DNA from: Liopterus haemorrhoidalis
Taxonomy: Eukaryota; Arthropoda; Insecta; Coleoptera; Dytiscidae
Direction: 5' to 3'
Length of the DNA stretch: 64,000 bases
NCBI GenBank assembly: GCA_963971575.1
Contig: OZ020623.1
Span: 12,154,980-12,218,979, forward strand
Every line of letters begins with the position of its first letter. Position 1 is the stretch's first letter. The notes under the pieces were generated by a model. That model had not been told where the DNA came from and ran no database searches. It was given only the letters and a program-made list of their open reading frames with translations. Shown here in pieces: positions 1 to 10,599 of the stretch. The position numbers were made by a program, and so were the translations under genes.

Positions 1-640
1 GAATATACTTGTTCATTAACTCTATTATTCGTATTAAATAACTAAAACTAACCTCATTATTTGACAGTTTACAAAGTTTACATTGTTTACATTGTTGACA
101 AGTTTACCAATTGTTTACATAAGTTAACACGTAAACGTAAACAATTAAAGTTTACGAGTAAACGCTCATCACTGGTCGCAAGCATCTCGAGACTGTCGAT
201 GCACTTCGCCTGTTTTGACAATTATATTCTTTATATCAGGCTCGCACAAACCGTGGCTCGCGAGCCGCATGCGACTCTTTTTCACTTTTAGTGCGACTCA
301 CAATTTTTCTGTGATATTTTAAACTATGAAGGAAAGTATAAAAAAAGCTTTAAACTCATCTCAAAAAATTATAATAACAGCATCTTTAGGGTTTTGTATG
401 ACTGTCCGTCTGTCAGTACGGTTGAAATTAGAAATAAATAATAGATACGAGTAAAATAAAAGCATCAAAAAAAGTTTTAGACTCATCTCAAAAATTATAA
501 TAAATTCATTTTTAGGGTTTTATAGATATGGTCTATAATGATTTTCTTATGATCACCATAAGAAAATTTTTAAGTGATAAGGGATGAATATATATTGATC
601 TACTCTGTGAAATAAATAATTTATTTTGTATTTTTTGTCT
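1..640. other. AT-rich stretch, no gene recognised
   Basis: No coding signal was recognised. Two short pieces near 385-420 and 505-530 resemble the terminal AGGGTTTTGTAGG motif of the CAGA-containing repeat family seen at 9, 16 and 60 kb, so this looks like worn repeat sequence. Confidence 0.4.
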
Positions 641-808
641 TTTAAGGATTTTGTAGGTATGACCACCAAAAAACCCTTATAACATCACTCATGTGTCTGT
701 CTGTCTGTCTGTACGGTAGAAATTGTAGCCAAACGGCTGAACATAGAAAGTTGAAATTTGGTATGCTTATACAACTCTTTGACCCACATATAGGAAAAAT
801 ATGAAGAG
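641..808 (-). repeat. Fragment of the CAGA-containing repeat family
   Basis: Read on the minus strand this matches the right end of the repeat at 9064-10190: the segment with two to three CAGA units, the GTTTGGCTACAATTTCTACC region and the TAGGTATGACC end. It is a truncated, diverged copy. The short open frame here is a by-product of the repeat. Confidence 0.75.
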
Positions 809-817
809 TAAAAAAAA

Positions 818-1570
818 CACCTACGAGATAATATAAAAAAAATATGTATTTAATGAAAAACATTTAAAAATATAATTAAAAATATATAAAAAATCCTCCA
901 CCGTATTTCCCAGAGAAATTGATCTAAAAATCTAAAAAAAATCTCAATAATGTACACTGATGGGAACAGGAATAGTTCAACAGGAATTTTTAATTCGGTT
1001 AGCTAATATAGAATTTTTTGTCGTTAAAAAAATTATTGTATTTTAAAAAATTGTCTTGTAAAGAGATCCTAAGCCGTAAATTAAGGAACGGAAAGCAGTT
1101 TATTATTATTATTATTTTTTATTTAATATATTTCTTATTAATAACATTCTTGAATACGAAGCAAATGCAGAAAGAATCGCTGGGACCTTTTAATTTAAGT
1201 TTTATTCTGACGAAATTTTCGCAAACTATATAATTTTGTTTGAAAAAATTAAATAAAAGCTCTTAGTACTCAAATAACGAATTAAAATTATCATAAAAAA
1301 ACTGTTGATTTTGATGTGATAGAAAAAAATTTCTAGGCATCCAGCGTTCTGTTGACTTCTTACTTGAGGTCGCGGGGGATCAGTAGGAACCAGGCCTCAC
1401 TAAAAACTGTTGTGGCCCTCCAGCTGCCCCCCCCCCCATATGCTTGAGAAAACTTCATTTTGAATTGCGGCAGATGGTAGCAGGCCAAGGGCTGCTTGAT
1501 TCTTTTGATTCAATGTGAATTCCAAAAAAGTGTGAACTCCCCGTCAATATTTGGCCCCCCACAGTTTCTT
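818..1570. other. No gene recognised; old repeat debris
   Basis: The AT-rich stretch has no recognisable protein. A short piece near 950-1000 (TGATGGGAACAGGAATAGTTC-like) resembles the region just outside the tRNA-like module of the repeat at 9.7 and 16.3 kb, in reverse orientation. A poly-C tract lies near 1428-1440. Confidence 0.35.
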
Positions 1571-1632
1571 ACACTTATTAAATACCTACAAAAACCTGAA
1601 ATGTGTGAAAATTCACACTTCACTTATTTTTT
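1571..1632 (-). repeat. Dispersed ~60-bp palindromic motif, copy
   Basis: This is one of about nine copies in the window. Its centre is the near-palindrome TGTGAAAATTCACA, flanked by ACCTACAAAAACCTGAAA on one side and CTTCAC on the other. The flank CACTTATTAAATA is also shared with the other copies. Confidence 0.7.
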
Positions 1633-1654
1633 TTCTTTCATACTCTTATATATA

Positions 1655-3031
1655 CAGTGAATTTAATTTTTAATGCAACATGTTCTATGTCATTACCATG
1701 GATACAGTTTTTGACAGCAATATAAATCGTGTTCATTTTCATTTGCAACATAGATAATTAGTGTGTATACTTTTGCTCATTGCTGATTTAAAAATTAATC
1801 AACATGTATACAGATGAAGAAAATATAATGATGGTAACTTGGTATAACTTCCAAATGAGTTTAAGAGAAGTTTCTGCTGTATTTAGTGCAACTTATCCAG
1901 ATCGGCCAATACCAAATCCCTCTACAATTTCAAGACTAGTTAATAAATTTCATCGCGAAGGATGTCTTAAGTCAAAACATAATAAAAACAGAACATTCCA
2001 CGTGCTTACTGAAGAGAAGCAGTTGGAAATATTATTACAAGTGGAAGAAAACAATCAAAATACTTTAAGATCAATTGTACAAACCGTTGGTGTCAGTATT
2101 GGATATGTTTTTAACATCTTAAAAAAAGAAAAGTTCGATCATACACATTTCAAAATCATCAAGAATTGTTAAAAATGGACGCAGCAGTGCGTATGGATTT
2201 TTGTTTTAAAATTTTTGAAAAAATTTATTCCGACCCAACAATGCTTCAAAGAATTTAATTTACTAACGAAGCAACGTTTACTCTAAATGGTGAAGTGCAC
2301 AGACAAAATTTTAGGTACTGGAGTCGAGAAAATTTATAATTGTTTCATTCCTCCCGAACTCAAAGTCCGCAAAAATTAAATGGGCAGGGATAACAGGAAT
2401 CAATATTATAGGGCCTTTTTATTGACAGTAACCTTAATGCCGCAAAATATCTAGCCCTTTTGCAAAACCAAATATTACCTGCGTTGTGAAACCTGAATAT
2501 TAATGGACAAGTATGGTTCCAACATGATGGCCCACAAGTCCATTATTCTAGAATAGTTAAAGAATATTTACATAGAACTTTCCAAAATAGCTGGATTGGA
2601 AGAGGAGGGTCGATGAATTGGCCAGCGAGATCTCCGGATTTGGCACCCAATGACTTTTTTTTATTGGGTATATTTAAAGGCCAAAATATATAATGGAGAA
2701 CTTAGGGATGTTGCTGAACTGCAAGACAAAATTATTCAAGCATCCAACAATATACCTCAAGAGCAATTGCTGTTTTGAATAATTTTTATGATCGCTTAAC
2801 ATTTTGTATGCAAGTAAACGGAGAAACTTTTGAACATTTATTATAAGTTTTTATTAGTTATTTATTTATTATTTTCTTTTTTATTTGTATTTTCAATACA
2901 ATATTTTATTTTGCTAGTAAATATGGTTTTGTCTATGTTGCAAATGAAAATGAACACGATTTATATTGCTGTCAAAAACTGTATCCATGGTAATGGCATA
3001 GTACATGTTGCATTAAAAAATGAATTCACTG
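1655..3031 (+). mobile_element. Mariner-family (DD41D-type) element with 100-bp terminal inverted repeats
   Basis: The ends 1655-1754 and 2932-3031 are inverted repeats of about 100 bp with only a few mismatches, both starting CAGTGAATT. Each is flanked by TA (1653-1654 and 3032-3033), the Tc1/mariner target duplication. The 1.38-kb body holds a decayed transposase gene. The TIRs are much longer than the ~30 bp TIRs of the other DD41D family in this window (11.5, 19.8 and 37.1 kb), so this is a separate lineage. Confidence 0.9.
1804..2846 (+). pseudogene. Mariner (DD41D-type) transposase, decayed
   Basis: The first 123 codons (1804-2172) form an open frame with an N-terminal helix-turn-helix like DUF4817 (MYTDEENIMMVTWYNFQMSL, then an IPNPSTISRLVNKFHREG second helix). 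After a frameshift the catalytic part continues in another frame with several stops. FTNEATFTLNG occupies the first acidic site with Asp replaced by Asn. WFQHDGPQVH holds the second Asp and NWPARSPDLAPNDFFLLG the third. Counting from HDG to PND gives 41 intervening residues, hence DD41D. Frameshifts, stops and the lost first Asp make it non-functional. Its transposase belongs to the same broad group as the 11.5 kb copy but is clearly divergent. Confidence 0.85.
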
Positions 3032-3366
3032 TATATTTTTTGTATATATATTTAATTTTTTATTTTAATATCTTTACCAATTTACAATTTCTATTCGTTC
3101 CACATTATCAAAATTACTTTCAATACATATAATTACGTCTTTGTCACTAATTTCGATCACGTGGTAATCACAATAATTATTTTATTAAAAAGGAAATCAA
3201 AGCTAACGGTAAACCAGAAAAAAGTTTTTCTATTTCCCTTCATAACAAAGTAGAATGAATCAGCACGCATTCCTCAATATTTTTACTAAAGTTTTTTAGC
3301 TTTTTTTAATGAAATACGTCTACAAAATCGCTGAAGAACTCATACTTCGTACCATTTTGACGATTA

Positions 3367-4703
3367 AAGCTGCGTTCAGAGCTCTTTAAATTAGTAGCCA
3401 GCCCACTGTGCATTGTAGATAAGTTTAGTAGATAGTTTTAATGTTCAAGGCAGTGTTTACAGCTAAGGAAATTAGTGCGTTACGAATAGTGCGACATCTG
3501 TGTATCTTAGCCAACTACGGTGACTTCGTAAAATGTCTATTATCTATTAACGTTTTCCTAATTCTGCTCTCCTAGATTTTACTAACTAAACCTAACCTAA
3601 TTACCTAAATTGATCATATTTACTGTTCGTCTTTGTTATTTTGGGTGAGAATTGTTGTAATTGACGCAATGACATTTTGTTAGGGTATGTAAAGACATAC
3701 AATGTAAACGTTCTCTACGATGTAAACTGAGATAGACAATGTGTTTACATGTCTGTGTCATTGACACAACTCACTAACTATAAGTTTGGAATACTATCGA
3801 CAATCGACAACGTATAACGTATTAAATTTAGAGCTCTAAACGATTGTTCACGTTATTGTTTTTCCAAAATGAAATGACCACCTCACTTATTGATTCCAAT
3901 AATGACTGATAGTATAACCATTATACCGGCTGCGTTTCTGGTTCTGTTAATAACAGTTGCCAGGACCGTAATAATTATTTAAAATAAACTTGTTTTCTTA
4001 TAGCTCAACAACATCGCTCCACAGTACACTCAATTGACTGTAGTTAGCACAGCACATCTGTTATCCTTAATAATTCTTTTCAATGCACGTTTGTCATTGT
4101 CCGTCAGTGTAGTTTTCTTCACGTACTGGGGCTTTGGGGCAACTGAACCACTTGTTTTGTACAATTTTACAATATTTCTAATACTGTATCTTGACAAACC
4201 TAATAATTTTCCGATTTCGGAATTGGTTTTTCTTGTTTTTGCTAAGTTCACAATGATTAACCGAATTTTTTCATCAATAGCTTTGCCTCTGCCCATGTTT
4301 TAAAATTACAACACTTTTAATACATCACAGTCAATATACAAACTTTGTTTTCCAACGCCTACTACGCATAGCTACCGCAAAAACCCAGTTATTTTATGTA
4401 CAGTACAGAATACATGAACTCAAAAAATACGTTTGTTTTACGAATATTATTTTTATAATCACAAATTAAATATTACGGAATAAATTTTGACCCCTTTGCT
4501 TCTAATATGATTATATTGTCAGAAAATGTACAAAGCAACATTTACTTTTACTTATTATTTAATAATTTCTAAAGAAACTGAAAATTTCATAGCTGGGTCA
4601 ACTGAAAGTGGACAGGGCTCGTATGACAGACTTTTTATTGAGAATCAACAGTGCACAAGGCATAGCCTATAGTCGACTAATTTAAGAGTTCTGAACGCAA
4701 CTT
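3367..4703. mobile_element. Non-autonomous element with AAGCTG-type inverted ends enclosing a Tc1 fragment
   Basis: The left end (AAGCTGCGTTCAGAGCTCT, 3367) and the right end (reverse complement AAGTTGCGTTCAGAACTCT, ending 4703) are inverted repeats, with similarity fading over about 50 bp. The same terminal sequence bounds the small palindromic MITE at 15592-15815, so the two belong to one family. The interior holds a minus-strand Tc1 transposase N-terminus. No target duplication could be assigned with confidence. Confidence 0.6.
4030..4296 (-). pseudogene. Tc1-like transposase, N-terminal DNA-binding fragment
   Basis: The 88-residue frame starts MGRGKAIDEKIRLIIVNLAK and continues SEIGKLLGLSRYSIRNIVK, then a KPQYVKKTTLTDNDKRALKR linker. 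This is the bipartite paired-like helix-turn-helix of Tc1 transposases: a first HTH around residues 8-45 and a basic linker with the start of a second HTH. A full Tc1 transposase is about 340 residues. The DDE catalytic domain is absent here, so this is a truncated relic inside the element at 3367-4703. Confidence 0.8.
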
Positions 4704-4740
4704 GAAACTTTTCTTTTTTTCTAAACAACTTTTGAAACTC

Positions 4741-5415
4741 ATAAAATGTGTGACCATTCACACTTCACATCAATTTTTTTATTGAATGCAGTTCTGTGTT
4801 ATTACATTCACTATATTCCTTTTTTGGGAACCCTTGTCTAAAAAAAAATATCTTTCTAATCCGGAAATAACTACTGTAATAAAAAATAAGATCACTTTTT
4901 CTAGCAAAAAAATAATTAACTCTTACACCCAAAATTTAATTGCATTCCAAAATCTACCATGTCAAATTCATAGAAAATTATTACACCTATTACTGAGAAA
5001 GTAAATGTCATATAAAGTCAATTTTCACCTGTCAGCGATTGCTACTTAACGATAGTAAATATTGATCAAAACATCTGATAGGATACAGTGATTTTGTTAG
5101 TGGATTATCGAAACTACTTTCTGATATTTAAATTATTGGTTGATCCAAGAATTACTTGAGACAGTGTTTAACATTCCAATTTCTGATTCTGGTAAAAATA
5201 TTACGTATTTCAATTCAGAGATTTTTGAGATTGAAACGGCACATGTTGGTGGTTTCTTTGGTTTTGGTGGAACTAGATTTTCAAATCTAGTAACTTTCAC
5301 CGATTGATTCAAGCTTTTGATCATTTTGTTTTGGAAAATTCTGCTTTAATATATAAAAAATTGAGGTGAAGTGTGAATTTTCACACAATTCAGGATTTTG
5401 TAGGTATTTAGTCAG
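4741..5415. repeat. Segment bounded by inverted copies of the 60-bp palindromic motif
   Basis: An inverted partial copy of the palindromic motif lies at 4741-4781 and a direct copy at 5350-5415. Inside, 5265-5335 resembles the MITE family with the GGAACTAGATTTTNNAATCTAG hairpin (full copies at 7.9, 12.8, 46.4 and 47.5 kb). No coding sequence was recognised. The pairing suggests either a non-autonomous element or two independent motif copies. Confidence 0.5.
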
Positions 5416-5645
5416 TGAATGATGATTATTATAAAGCCAAACGATGAATGCCTGTCACTACATAACACAATTACAAGTGTTGGTATTACATCTTTTAAAT
5501 CAGCGGTCGCGGAACCGGGGTAAATTACCCCAAATGGGGTAAAAATGAAATTTTTGAGGGTAATAAGGAAATTTTTCCAATTTACTATTTTATAAACGTG
5601 TTAGCAGCGCACTAAGGAAAAGGGCGCTTAGGGGCTTCATTGCGA

Positions 5646-5814
5646 AGGTGAGGACTTTTTTTTTCATCATTTAGATTTTGGGAGGTGAGGACCTTTTTTT
5701 TGCTCATCACTTAGATTTTGGGAGGTGAGAACCTTGTTTTTGCTCATCACTTAGATTTTGGGAGGTGAGGACCTTTTTTTTTTGCTCATCGCTAAGATTT
5801 TGGGAGGTGAGGAC
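5646..5814 (+). repeat. Tandem array, ~40-bp unit, four units
   Basis: Four head-to-tail units begin AGGTGAGGACC at about 5646, 5683, 5723 and 5763 (spacings 37-40), with a partial fifth start at 5805. The unit contains GAGGACC, a T-run and GCTCATCACTTAGATTTTGG. The same module occurs in unrelated-looking MITEs at 24.5, 35.6, 56.6 and 62.9 kb. Confidence 0.85.
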
Positions 5815-6790
5815 TAGAGATGGGAATTTCGGCTCAGTTTGCGGAACCGGATCAGTTGAGGTCGTTCAGTTTGTTGAGCCGGTTCATTGATCCGGCTCAG
5901 TGATCCGGTTAAGTAAACATGTTTTCGAGACACAGATCGGTCGTTAGTTCGTAGGTAGAACGTCGCTTAGAGCCGGTCAGTTGTCGGTCGTTCGCTTGTA
6001 GGTAGACGTCGCTTAGAGCCGGCTCTTTCTTAGACCGGGTCAGTTGTCGGTCGTTCGCTCGTAGGTAGAACGTCGCTTAACCCGGTCAGTTGTCGGTCGT
6101 TCGCTTGTAGGTAGACGTCGCTTAGAGCCGGCTCTTTTTTAGACCGAGTCAGTTGTCGGTCGTTCGCTCGTAGGTAGAACGTCGCTTAACCCGGTCAGTT
6201 GTCGGTCGTTCGCTCGTAGGTAGAACGTCGCTTAACCCGGTCAGTTGTCGGTCGTTCGCTCGTAGGTAGAACGTCGCTTAACCCGGTCAGTTGTCGGTCG
6301 TTCGCTCGTAGGTAGAACGTCGCTTAGCCCCGGTTCTTATCTAACATTTTTGAAACAAACAATTCACTTTATGTAGCTACTGTATTTTAAACCAGATGTG
6401 TTAAGTTTATCGCGATGTTTATTGCCCTTATAAATCGGATATCTGGGATTTGGGTAATATTTTAAATATTTTTATATAGTATGGTTGTAAGAAAATACAG
6501 ACTAAGCCTATTAGTTTCAAATAAACTGCCCTACAAATTGATGACAATAAATAATACACTTTATGATAATACATTACACGCAGAGTTCTCGCGAAGTTCA
6601 ACATGATATCGATCCAGATCCGGATCACTCCGGTCACTGCTCACAATCGCCCGACCACTCGTATCCTTGAAATTTGAAACAATACAGTGAGCCGTGAGCC
6701 GGCTCATTTCAATTTGGTGAACCGTGTCACTTCGGTCAGTGTACTGAGTCGTCTCAGAGAGCCGGTTCGTTCATGAACGACCCATCTCTA
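5815..6790. mobile_element. hAT-like element with TAGAGATGGG ends (inner)
   Basis: It starts TAGAGATGGG and ends CCCATCTCTA. The perfect 8-bp duplication GTGAGGAC lies at 5807-5814 and 6791-6798, inside the 40-bp array of the outer element. Subterminal GAGCCGG/CCGGCTC motifs repeat near both ends. No transposase was recognised. A weaker relative of its right end lies at 63185-63325. Confidence 0.88.
5935..6335 (+). repeat. 46-bp minisatellite inside the TAGAGATGGG element
   Basis: Units of 46 bp (CCGGTCAGTTGTCGGTCGTT, then CGCTCGTAGGTAGAACGTCG and CTTAAC) run head to tail. The last four are essentially identical with exact 46-bp spacing (for example 6191 and 6237). Earlier units carry a one-base deletion and a GAGCCGGCTCTTT insert, giving an alternating higher-order pattern. 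Confidence 0.9.
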
Positions 6791-6916
6791 GTGAGGACCT
6801 CTTTTTTTTTGCTTGTCACTTCAATTTTTTATTTACAAGCCAATGGGGTAACGTCGGTTTAAAAAAATATATCTTTGGGTAATGGGTAAAAATGTTCCCC
6901 GACCCCTGCTTTAAAT

Positions 6917-7540
6917 CAATAGGCACGACACGAAGGTTGCAGTTAGATTTTTTCCACCGTGTATCATATATCTCTAATAATATCATAATATATATTTTAA
7001 CGCATTTTTTTTTTGTTTGTTTGTTTAATTACAAAAATATCCTTAAAATCCATACCTGGGAACACTGCGGGCGATCTTTTGCCACGCAAGAGCATAACGC
7101 CTACAAAGACAATTTATATTGCGACTATATGAAAAACTAACAGATTCTCTACTAGAAATGGAATCCCAGGTACCGGCCAGTTATTTATTTATTTTCCTAG
7201 TCGATATTTGCAAAATAAATTTATGTGCCTCTTCGCTACCCATAACAAAATGTATCCATGTATATATAAATATATTTTTTGAATTTTAGCTAAGATATTA
7301 AACGAAAATCTTAATACGGCAAAATTTAGTCAAAATGAAATATATTTCAAAAATTATTTACCGTTCATTAATCTGCACTTAAAGAGCTTCCATTTAATAT
7401 CCCCACAATAAAATTTAAATTAAAAAAAAAAATTTTTCAATAACAACCTGTAATATTTTCCTAAAACATAATCGGACCTAAAATTCCTCTTGTACGTTTC
7501 TGGTTCATAGCACAATACATTGCTTAGAATTTTTTCAGAT
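6917..7540. other. No gene recognised
   Basis: AT-rich sequence lies between the hAT element and the piggyBac relic. The open frame at 6892-7140 shows no family signature and straddles the edge of the hAT element. Confidence 0.35.
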
Positions 7541-7599
7541 TTTAGTGTGCTATATATGGCCCATTCCGATTTTTATTTTTTATTTTTATTTTAAAACAG

Positions 7600-7868
7600 A
7601 ATCAGAACGTTACTTCATGAATGTTCATATATGCCACATACACAGCAATGGATCTCGCAGTATCTCAAGTAATGGGCTGCAATAGATTTGAGGATATCAA
7701 GCAGAATTTGCACTTCAACGATAACTCGAATTTATTGAGAAAGGACAACTAGATACGACCTTTTCTTTAAAAAATTCGAGGGCGACTGCTTTTAATCCCT
7801 AATGAAGAACACCTAGCAATTGACGAGCAAATAATACGGAATAATTTTCTTTTGTAACATAATGTAGA
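7600..7868 (+). pseudogene. piggyBac transposase (DDE_Tnp_1_7) fragment
   Basis: The translation contains DLAVSQVMGCNRFEDIKQN followed by LHFNDNSNLLRKDN, then after two stops GRLLLIPNEEHLAIDEQII. This is the piggyBac pattern of the NRFE..K..LHFNDN block followed by the DEQI block that carries catalytic Asp. At least two in-frame stops and loss of everything downstream make it a relic. A matching fragment on the other strand lies at 29590-29900. Confidence 0.8.
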
Positions 7869-7880
7869 ATCATAATGTTA

Positions 7881-8283
7881 CAGTCTGTTCCAGACGGTTA
7901 AGCGGAACTAGATTTTGCAATCTAGTTACTTTCATCGTTTAAATCATGCCTTTCGGCCGTTTTGTTTAAGCTTTGTAAATCATACTTACAATAAACATTT
8001 TTTGGTTAAGGTTAATATCATTTTTAAATGTCATTTTCTTTATATTTTGATTTTTTGTGTCATTCTTAATACAAATTTCCCATTTATTTATTTTTTTGTC
8101 ATTAAAATATCTAAAAAAAATATTTAATTTTGACGTCATACGTTTCCATGGTTTCATTGTTGGAATTTTAAATTTTGACATCCCAACATGAAAAATGAAA
8201 TAACCCAAGCAAGATCCCTTCTCGTGACAACCTAAAAGAACTAAATTCCCATTTAGTTCGGCTTAACCGTTTGGAACAGACTG
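7881..8283. mobile_element. MITE family A, copy 1 (TA target)
   Basis: The 403-bp element has ends CAGTCTGTTCCAGACGGTTA and (reverse complement) CAGTCTGTTCCAAACGGTTA, flanked by TA on both sides. A subterminal hairpin AACTAGATTTTGCAATCTAGTT follows. Other full copies lie at 12807, 46366 and 47457. It is inserted in the piggyBac relic, so it is younger than that element. Confidence 0.88.
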
Positions 8284-9509
8284 TACATGTATGGCAGAAA
8301 CCCTAAATTATTATTTTAATTATTATTTTTTCATAAAAATAATAATTAATATTTTAAATATATTTTTTAAATTAATTTTTTTATCAATAAGAACCAATTC
8401 CTAATGCTCATGAATTATTTCAAAAATAAAAATTCATGCAGTAAAGGGTTAAGACTGATAAAACTGGATATTTTTAAGGAAGGATTATATTCGTCAAATG
8501 TTGATATTCGTCAACAGACAAAACTAACCAACATTCTTCTGTATGGCTTCCCTAACTAACAATATTGCTTTAAGTATGTTCATAAATAATATTGTTGTCT
8601 AACTAAGTAAGATACTAATTACATGTGACATGTGAATCTTTTAGATCAATTACTGATTTAAATTAAATCTGTTCTCTCATTAATCAAGTAGAAGGCATCC
8701 TATAAGATTACTTTCTTAAAGAAACTTACATCCATAAGCATTTTCTCAGGATGGATATATTAAAATGAAAGTACATCTGATACATAATTATTATATCTTA
8801 TGCAAGATTCATATTAATAATTTCACTAAATTATTTCTTTCCTTTTTATATTTAAGGTGTGCCTTACTTGTATATAAAATTAATATAATTGGAACGATTT
8901 TGCTGTCAAAAAATTATAAAATTTCAATCAGGAAGACAAATTAACAATATTATTGATAAAACCAAAGCGTAACAAAATTAGGATTGCAAAACCTGCTGCG
9001 TAGATTGGAAACGTACCTGAGAACTAAGAAACTGAGTTTAAATAATGAAAAGTCAAAGATTATGATTTAAAAAATTGATGTGAAGTGTGAAGTTTCACAC
9101 ATTTCAGGGTTTTGCAGATATTTAGTAAGTGAATGATGATTATTTTGGATGCGAAAACAAATTTTATATTAAAATATTTTTTTTGTTAATTTTAATTCGA
9201 ACGCTTAATACCATTATTTAGGTTTCTAAATATGTGCAGTATTTTTTTTTTTATATACCAAGGTTCATTAAGGATTTTAAAAATTGCGCCTATGGCTTCC
9301 ATTGGTTGTTATAAGTTACCGCCCCTCTGATTTCGTGTACATTGAAAAAGAATTAAATTATAATTTAAATAATTTCCACTGGCTATTAAATTTACGCTTT
9401 TAAAAATTGAATGCAATATTTGCCAAAATATAACTAGAATTTTGAAAAAATAATTTAAACAATATAAAAATTAAAAAAAAAAAAACAAAAAATAATTTAG
9501 TCTCTTCTT

Positions 9510-9582
9510 CTCACAGGGTTCGATCCCTTTCGGATTGGGTTACTTGGGTGAAAAATCAGCGTCAAATACCACTAGACCAGCA
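9510..9582 (-). other. tRNA-like Pol III promoter module inside the repeat
   Basis: On the minus strand it reads TGGTCTAGTGG (A box consensus TRGYNNARNGG) and then, about 45 bp on, GGGATCGAACCC (B box GWTCRANNC). The spacing suits a tRNA-derived promoter, but no cloverleaf is apparent. The copies at 16.2 and 60.5 kb keep the A box but differ in the rest. Confidence 0.6.
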
Positions 9583-10062
9583 CACACGTTACAGTGTGGC
9601 GTGTTACAAAGCTATAACTTGTGTACATTATTAGCAAAAAATCACAAAAAATGCGTTTTTTTCCAAAAACCTAATCTTATCAAAAATTCCTGTTGAACTA
9701 TTCCGGTTCACATCAATGTACATTACTTAGAATTTCAGATTTTTAGTTTAAACCATCTGGGCTACAGGGTGTGGGACAAAAAATTTTTTGCACAATTTTG
9801 GCAAAAATCACTTCAAAATAATTTATTTTGCAAAAATAAAAATTTGATCGTTAATCCACATACTAAGGGCTTTCATTTGATACCCTACTCATAATTATAA
9901 AAAAATATTTTTTTTTTCGATGAGCACATATTTGTTTATATTTTTAGGGGGATATGTTTTTGAGATGTTTTAGTATTTTTCCTATGTGCTGGTCAAAGAG
10001 TTGTATAAGCATGCCAAATTTCAACTCTCTAGGTTTAGCCGTTTGGCTACAATTTTTACCGA

Positions 10063-10063
<1 letters not shown>

Positions 10064-10132
<69 letters not shown>
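10064..10132 (+). repeat. (CAGA)n microsatellite
   Basis: About 17 uninterrupted CAGA units sit within the repeat at 9064-10190. The same position holds about 5 units at 16680 and about 9 at 61028, so the tract length varies between copies. Confidence 0.95.
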
Positions 10133-10197
10133 GACAAAATGACGGTATAAGGGTTTTTTGGTCATACCTACAAAACCCTAAAAATCGATCTATAGAA

Positions 10198-10590
10198 ATT
10201 GATGTGGTGTGAATTTTCACACATTTCAGGGTTTTGCAGGTATTTAGTAAGTGAATGATGATTATTTGGGATGCCAAAACAAATTTTATATTAATTTTTT
10301 TTTTTTTTGTTAATTTTAATTCGAACGCCAATACCATTATTTAGGTTTCTAAATATGTGCAGTATTTTTTTTTTATATATAGCAAGGTTCTTTAAGATTT
10401 TGAAAATTGCGCCTATGACTTTCATTGGTTGTTATAAGCTCCGCCCCTCTGATTTCGTGTACATTGAAACAGAATTTAATTATAATTTCAACAATTTCTA
10501 CTGGTTATTAAATTTACTATTAAAGAGCAAAAAAAAAATATTGTCTCTTCTCGTGTGGATCGAACTGACTTACTTGAAAAAGAATAAAAG
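10198..10590 (+). repeat. CAGA repeat family, partial second copy
   Basis: It begins again with the palindromic motif (GTGTGAATTTTCACACATTT) and follows the left half of the previous copy, including the CTCCGCCCCTCTGATTTCGT block, then stops near the region where the tRNA-like module would begin. It is in direct tandem with the copy at 9064-10190. Confidence 0.8.
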
Positions 10591-10599
10591 TTAAAGTAG

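Larger units (their letters stand above)
5501..6908. mobile_element. hAT-like non-autonomous element (outer)
   Basis: The ends CAGCGGTCGCGGAACCGGGG and (reverse complement of the right end) CAGGGGTCGGGGAACAT are typical hAT termini. They are flanked by TTTTAAAT on the left and CTTTAAAT on the right, an 8-bp target duplication with one mismatch. It has no transposase. A second hAT-like element (5815-6790) sits inside it with its own perfect 8-bp duplication. Confidence 0.8.
7545..8452 (+). mobile_element. piggyBac-like element, left-truncated
   Basis: The right end reads CAGTAAAGGG followed by TTAA (8449-8452), the piggyBac target. The left side (7545-7600) matches the reverse complement of the other element near 30430-30470 but lacks the terminal CCCTTTG. 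The body holds a transposase fragment and is interrupted by a 403-bp MITE (7881-8283). Confidence 0.75.
9064..10190. repeat. CAGA-containing repeat family, fullest copy
   Basis: The order is: palindromic motif (9066-9130), conserved AT-rich block, tRNA-like module on the minus strand (9510-9582), a second conserved block beginning near 9600, the (CAGA)n tract and a TCATACCTACAAAACCCTA end. The left AGGGTTTTGCAG and the right-end reverse complement AGGGTTTTGTAGGTAT are inverted. Further copies lie at 10198-10590 (left part only), 15466-16757 and 59962-61115. I do not recognise the class. Confidence 0.8.

Noticed and set aside
5935..6335. CRISPR-like appearance of regularly spaced 46-bp repeats
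   Set aside because: Units are directly adjacent with no unique spacers, inside a eukaryotic hAT element; it is a minisatellite.
7915..8127. ~70-residue frame recurring at 46400 and 47491
   Set aside because: It lies within MITE family A in the same position; similarity follows the DNA, the 12.8 kb copy is disrupted, and there is no known domain.
9944..10337. Open frames made of Cys-Leu-Ser-Val repeats, and similar ones at 16555-16764 and 60986-61222
   Set aside because: They are translations of the (CAGA)n/(TCTG)n microsatellite and its repeat flank; no codon structure beyond the 4-bp period.
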